A DNA stretch of 27,106 nucleotides from Glomus cerebriforme (Eukaryota; Glomeromycota; Glomeromycetes; Glomerales; Glomeraceae), in NCBI GenBank assembly GCA_003550305.1, contig QKYT01000128.1:50128-77233 (forward strand). The letters run 5' to 3'. Positions 23,292 to 27,106 of this stretch are shown piece after piece (position 1 is the first letter of the stretch; the number at the start of each line of letters is the position of its first letter). The translations under genes and the position numbers were made by a program. The notes below the pieces were generated by a model that saw only the letters and a program-made list of their open reading frames with translations, was not told the DNA's origin and made no database searches.

Positions 23292-23496
23292 TATAGTTAG
23301 ACTTCTATATAATCACAAAGTTGATTATATAGTAAAAAAATCTGAAAAATGTGATTGTATAAAGACTATGACTATATAAAGGTTTTTTTATATAATCTTT
23401 ATATGAGTTGGTTTTTTTTCAAAAGTATAATTATATAGAGAAATTTTATAATAATGTAACTATATAAAGGTATAATTATATAGAGATCTAACTATA
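23292..23496. mobile_element. MITE, 205 bp, with 26-bp terminal inverted repeats
   Basis: The left end tatagttagacttctatata (from 23292) and the reverse complement of the right end (23471-23496) match at 22 of 26 positions. The interior is packed with degenerate copies of an (a/t)actatataaag / ttatatagag motif in both orientations, typical of transposon subterminal repeats. It has no coding capacity. The TIR resembles the ctctatataa type seen in pogo/Tc1-like elements, which insert at TA, but the family assignment is inference. Confidence 0.65.
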
Positions 23497-23696
23497 TATT
23501 TGTACTATTACAAAAAAATACTAGTAATTTTAATATCTAATATAAATTTAAACTTTCTAAATTTGCTTAATCTTAAAAATACTTTGCAAAATGTTAAAAT
23601 ATACTTTAAAATTAAAAACAGAAATTTAAAAGTTAGTAATATTAATAATTTTATTAATATTTAACTTATATTTATAAAAATTTTATAAGAACTCAA

Positions 23697-24655
23697 TAGA
23701 TAATTAAGTATTTTTCCTAAAAAAAAATCTGAATTTTTCAGAATTCTACACTTTTGAAGAGCCACTGAAAATTACTCTTTTAGGCTAATCTGTGACTTAT
23801 GCTTAAACCATAATCATGTACTTTTCTGAAAGAATTTCCCAAATTTTTCAGAATTCTACACTTCAAAATTATATTATCTCTACTGAAAAAATCAAAGATG
23901 GAATATAGAGTATTCGCAGTAGTTAAATAATTCATTCAGTATAAGAATGCTTGAAAACTGGTTTATTTATTTTTTTTTGTTCTCACGAATGTCAGGATCT
24001 ATTATTAATATATAATTTTCACAATCCAAAATTGTAAATAATTAAACTTTATTACAACAGATAAATCTTTAGATTAGTTATTTAACATGCTTTAAAATAT
24101 TAAAAAAAAGTTAATTTGCCATTCCATTTTCATCATATCACATATATATCATTACTTCAAATTCCCAAATTATTATAATCTATTTTTTCACGATCTACTG
24201 TATCTCTTGAATGATTAAATTATCAAAATTATTTGTGTTAATAATAGCAGAGAATTGTTAGAATATAATTAACAAAAAAAAATCAGATTGAAAAAAAGCA
24301 ATTCATTATTTTTTAATCATGCTGCAAAATTCTATTATTACATATAATATAAGATTCTTATAAAATAACTGACAGTGATTTATATTTTTCTTGTATTTTT
24401 TACAAAATATCAATGATTATTTATAGTTGATTATCTAGCATGTTATAGCTAAAAATAGTAAATTAATTTTCTTCTGAAATGTAGAATTCTGAAAAATTCA
24501 GAAATTCTTTCAGAAAAATATATGATTATGCATGATTTAAGCATGAGCTACAGATTAGCCTAAAAGGATAATTTTCAGTGGCACATTTTTTTATCTTCAG
24601 AAGTGTAGAATTCAGATTTTTTTTTAGGAAAAATACTTGATTATACTTAATAGTT
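23697..24655. mobile_element. Foldback element with arms of about 165 bp
   Basis: The left arm (about 23697-23866) and the reverse complement of the right arm (about 24476-24655) share long blocks: agtatttttcctaaaaaaaa, gccactgaaaatta, cttttaggctaatctgt, ttttctgaaagaattt and tttttcagaattctaca. I estimate roughly 80-85% identity with small indels. The spacer of about 610 bp has no open frame of note. Within the left arm tttttcagaattctacact also occurs twice in direct orientation, about 110 bp apart. This is a non-autonomous foldback or long-TIR transposon. A transcript through it would form a long hairpin. Confidence 0.7.
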
Positions 24656-24995
24656 AATTAAATAATTTTGCTTAAAAAAATATTTTACTTATTACTAAAG
24701 TATTAAAAATATGCTTTAAAATTAAAATTGAGATAAAAATTCTTCAAAGTTCTTTTTATTTCAATAAAAAAACATAAAAAATAAAGAAAAAATTACTTAT
24801 CATTCTAAAATTCAGAACCAAATAAGAATAAATAAATAATTGTATTTATACCAAAATATATTATAAAATCATAAAAATTACTTAATATAAAAAATTAATA
24901 GTAGTAAAATTATTTAAAATTTATTTATTTATTTTTTTTTTTTTTTGAAGACAAATAAGACATAAAGACTTTTTATTAAATATAAAATTAAACAA

Positions 24996-25215
24996 ATATC
25001 AGCAAAATTTTTAAGATATAGAATTGCACAATTTTGTAATATAAAAATTTATGCAGTTCTGCAAACCTGTTAATGCATACTGAAGAAAAAAGGTAAAAAA
25101 ATTTGCGCAAATTTCCAAGAGTCAAAAAATTTGCAAAAAAATTCATGAAAATTTCTAAAGAAAGTTTTAGATAAATCTGCAAAATATTTAAATAAAATCT
25201 GCAAAAATCTGTGAA
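24996..25215. repeat. Degenerate gcaaattt motif array
   Basis: Variants of (t)ctgcaaaa and gcaaatttt recur about every 20-30 bp, including the perfect 16-bp palindrome AAATTTGCGCAAATTT at 25099-25114. The minus-strand open frame here (24988-25182) is a by-product of the repeat. Its origin is unknown. Confidence 0.4.
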
Positions 25216-25784
25216 ATAACATTTTTTTTTTTATAAGACAAGTTAATTGAGTTTATTATAATTAATGAAATTCTATTTAGAATACATATAAATTATAGTA
25301 TAATAAATCACGAATATACCCTTTATATATAGAAAAGCATAACTTATCGTGCGAAAAGCAAATTTATGAGAAAAGTCCCTGTTATCAAAGACTGACCTCA
25401 ATCATTATCTAACTCCTCCTGACCATGTACTGGTAATGAATCAAAATAATTAACTAGTTTATTTAATAAATGTGAACCACTATATAAATTTAAATTTAAA
25501 TCTAATTTTTCATATAACGCACTATTGTACATACTGTCTATTAATTTTGTGAGTTTAAAAACCTTTTTTATCACAATATCACCTAATCTAGATCCTTCTC
25601 AATAATCCGATAAATACTATCTCTCTATCTGATACTAGTACAAAGGTCACGCAAAACTGAATTCTCGATGGGATGGTTAAATTTTGTCTATAGAAGTATC
25701 TGTGATATAGTGGTATATCTTACTATTGTATGGCACTAGGGGAGTTGTAGAAGAAGGATTTGGATCTGAAGACAAAAATGTTTT

Positions 25785-26280
25785 TCATGCTTTAAAGGGC
25801 TTATTTCTAGGCAACCAAATGTACCAATAAAAAGCCTGAATTAAGAATATTATCAACTTATCTAAAATTTGTAATGAGATACGTTTAAATCGAACAATAG
25901 CTTTAAGCTTATCAAAAGTAGAAGTAGCGTGAATAGATCTCAGAGAATAGAATAGCAGCCAATGCTTGTTGTTGCTATCCAATCGTGCTTCTGAAGTAAA
26001 GGGAATGAATATAGGTTATCTTTAGAGATGGGGGTAAATCAACCATAAAAGGGTTACAATTTTTAATAAATCATATGAGATTGGCTATAACTTTGTCTTT
26101 AACATCTTTCCATTGTAAGGTAAGACCAGAGTACCAGGTAAGATGGAACAGGATCTCTTGTTCTAATCTGCAAAAAAAGCATTAATCGAATGTAAATTTA
26201 AAAGAATAGCGCTCTTTCATAACATTTAACGTAGGAAAAGTCAAAGTAAGAAGTTTTAGGTATCAGGAAAAGCTATTATA
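25785..26280 (-). pseudogene. Decayed non-LTR retrotransposon, 3' end of RT-type ORF
   Basis: Read on the minus strand from 26280 down, the conceptual frames give YLKLLTLTFPTLNVMKERYS, then a zinc-binding-like CFFCRLEQEILFHLTWYS, then LTLQWKDVKDKVIANLI. The layout (LPT motif, Cx2C, E..HL, position of the last cysteine, W..V) is that of the C-terminal zf-RVT region of LINE-type elements. Here the last metal ligand appears as Ser rather than Cys. The frame has stops near 26184 and 26071 and a one-base shift near 25982. It continues in another frame to an aromatic tail, FYWYIWLPRNKPFKA, similar to the ending of many such ORFs. The upstream reverse transcriptase domain is absent, so this is a 5'-truncated, inactivated copy. 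The family call comes from motif layout only. Confidence 0.45.
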
Positions 26281-26502
26281 AATGGTAAAATGAAAATATA
26301 ATGTGTGAAATAACATTTACAGTATTGTCAATCAATTTTTTATTAAACAATAAAAATTAATATATAGTAAAAATAAGCTATATATAAAAATAAGCAATAT
26401 ATATAAACCATATTTTTTTTTGAAAGCAAAACAGATATATAAATATGTTTATTATATTGATATTAAGAATATGAATTATATTCTATAGTATAGGGCTGGA
26501 AA

Positions 26503-26535
26503 ATTGGACAATTGGACAATTGGACAATTGGACAA
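26503..26535. repeat. 8-bp tandem repeat (attggaca)4
   Basis: Four exact copies of attggaca lie immediately inside the putative hAT end. A looser copy of the core (ttggacaa) recurs at about 26570. Confidence 0.9.
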
Positions 26536-26712
26536 CATATTCAAAATTGCTTAGTTTTGGATATAAGTTTTGGACAAAAAAAATTTTTTTTTAAATATTA
26601 AATAACTTTGAAATATATTTAAATTAAGACATTTATATAAAAATTAGCATTTAAAATCAAATTTATTATTTATATTAGTCAAGTTATAATAGGCACAATT
26701 TATAAAATATAT

Positions 26713-27102
26713 TTAAAGACTAATAAATTTGGGGGTTTCAAAATTACTTACAAATACATCTTGCAAATCCCATTTAGCATTTTCATCTACTGCTGGATGA
26801 ACACATGATTCTAACAATTCATTATTATTAATAATCCCACTATTTGCTAATGAGTCTTCTTCTTCTTCAGTTTGTGCAGTTTTTTCTTGTTCTAATATTT
26901 CATACCACTCATTTAGCTGTTCATTCCATTGCTCAACAGTTGAAATAATTTCCTGCATTTCATGATAATCATCTAATCCAGTTTCATGATCTATAAGTTC
27001 ATCAACATTATCTTGAATTAGTAATGCATTATTAGTTTTAGAATTTGCAAAATCACATTTTCTTTTTTGGCTAAAATTGAGTTGAGCACAAATCTGACTC
27101 AT
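26713..27102 (-). CDS. Possible hAT transposase C-terminus (partial)
   Basis: The open frame of 129 codons begins at an ATG 4 bases from the window edge and may continue upstream, so it is probably the 3' part of a longer gene. The product is acidic (runs of Glu and Asp in the middle) and ends HPAVDENAKWDLQDVF then VSNFETPKFISL. This recalls the tail of some fungal hAT/BED-finger transposases, where an acidic stretch precedes a short AKW..L..LF motif, but that comparison is from memory and weak. No BED finger or hATC block lies in the visible part. A GTAAGT donor after DVF could make it an internal exon instead. Confidence 0.4.
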   Translation of the reverse strand: MSQICAQLNFSQKRKCDFANSKTNNALLIQDNVDELIDHETGLDDYHEMQEIISTVEQWNEQLNEWYEILEQEKTAQTEEEEDSLANSGIINNNELLESCVHPAVDENAKWDLQDVFVSNFETPKFISL

Positions 27103-27106
27103 TTTA

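Larger units (their letters stand above)
23086..26490. other. Transposon-rich gene-free region
   Basis: No intact gene is seen across 3.4 kb. The contents are a MITE (23292-23496), a foldback element (about 23697-24655), a degenerate motif array with a 16-bp palindrome (24996-25215) and a decayed non-LTR retrotransposon end (25785-26280). The remaining stretches (23500-23690, 24660-24990, 25220-25780, 26290-26490) are plain AT-rich DNA in which I see nothing supportable. Confidence 0.7.
26491..27106 (-). mobile_element. hAT-like transposon, one end only
   Basis: The sequence tagggctgg at 26491 resembles hAT terminal inverted repeats, which often start (C/T)AGGGCTG or similar. Inside it lies an 8-bp tandem repeat (26503-26534), about 180 bp of AT-rich DNA, and then the 3' end of a minus-strand open frame, the order expected for a transposase followed by its terminal repeat. 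The other end lies beyond the window, so the TIR pair and the 8-bp target duplication cannot be tested here. Confidence 0.45.

Noticed and set aside
24988..25182. Minus-strand open frame of 64 codons in the transposon-rich region.
   Set aside because: It is built from the degenerate gcaaattt repeat and has no independent coding evidence.

Overview
The window is eukaryotic nuclear DNA, most likely from an early-diverging filamentous fungus and probably an arbuscular-mycorrhizal one (Glomeromycotina, Rhizophagus-like). This assignment is inference. It rests on very AT-rich sequence, about 53 short GT-AG introns (mostly 60-90 nt), typical fungal housekeeping proteins (Mdm33/She9, Arp10, PDK1 with a PH domain, a fungal-type indoleamine dioxygenase), a CCDC77-like centrosomal coiled-coil gene, and decayed transposons. 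Scattered N calls in the first 260 bases and a probable single-base homopolymer error in one gene suggest a draft assembly.

Layout. 1-2814: gene-free, degenerate AT-rich DNA with decayed coding relics and repeat motifs. 2815-4702 (+): CCDC77-like coiled-coil protein, 11 exons. 4979-7210 (-): pyruvate kinase, 9 exons. 8000-8557 (+): ribosomal protein eL39, whose first coding exon is only the ATG. 9185-11687 (-): PDK1 kinase, 11 exons, with an 18-nt exon and an apparent frameshift in the PH domain. 12440-13774 (-): She9/Mdm33 mitochondrial inner-membrane protein. 13964-14790 (+): Dpy-30-motif protein (COMPASS Sdc1-like). 15199-17107 (-): dynactin actin-related protein Arp10. 17346-18777 (+): SAP-domain protein with C-terminal membrane segments. 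19413-21344 (+): indoleamine 2,3-dioxygenase. 21818-23085 (+): RWDD2-like protein. 23086-27106: transposon-rich tail with a 205-bp MITE, a foldback element with arms of about 165 bp, a decayed non-LTR retrotransposon 3' end, and the end of a hAT-like element running off the window.

The genes are ordinary housekeeping functions, mostly in alternating orientation: head-to-head pairs share short promoters (She9/Dpy-30, 189 bp; Arp10/SAP, 238 bp) and tail-to-tail pairs share compact 3' regions. They do not form one pathway. Pyruvate kinase serves glycolysis, the dioxygenase starts tryptophan-to-NAD synthesis, PDK1 controls AGC kinases, Arp10 belongs to dynactin, and the Dpy-30 protein belongs with histone H3K4 methylation.

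Exon coordinates were derived by hand from splice sites, reading frame and family conservation. In every model the exon lengths sum to a multiple of three, apart from the one extra base in PDK1. No convincing novel multi-gene system was found. The most unusual items are the sense-strand RNA hairpin in a pyruvate kinase intron, the foldback element, the micro-exons and the SAP-membrane protein.
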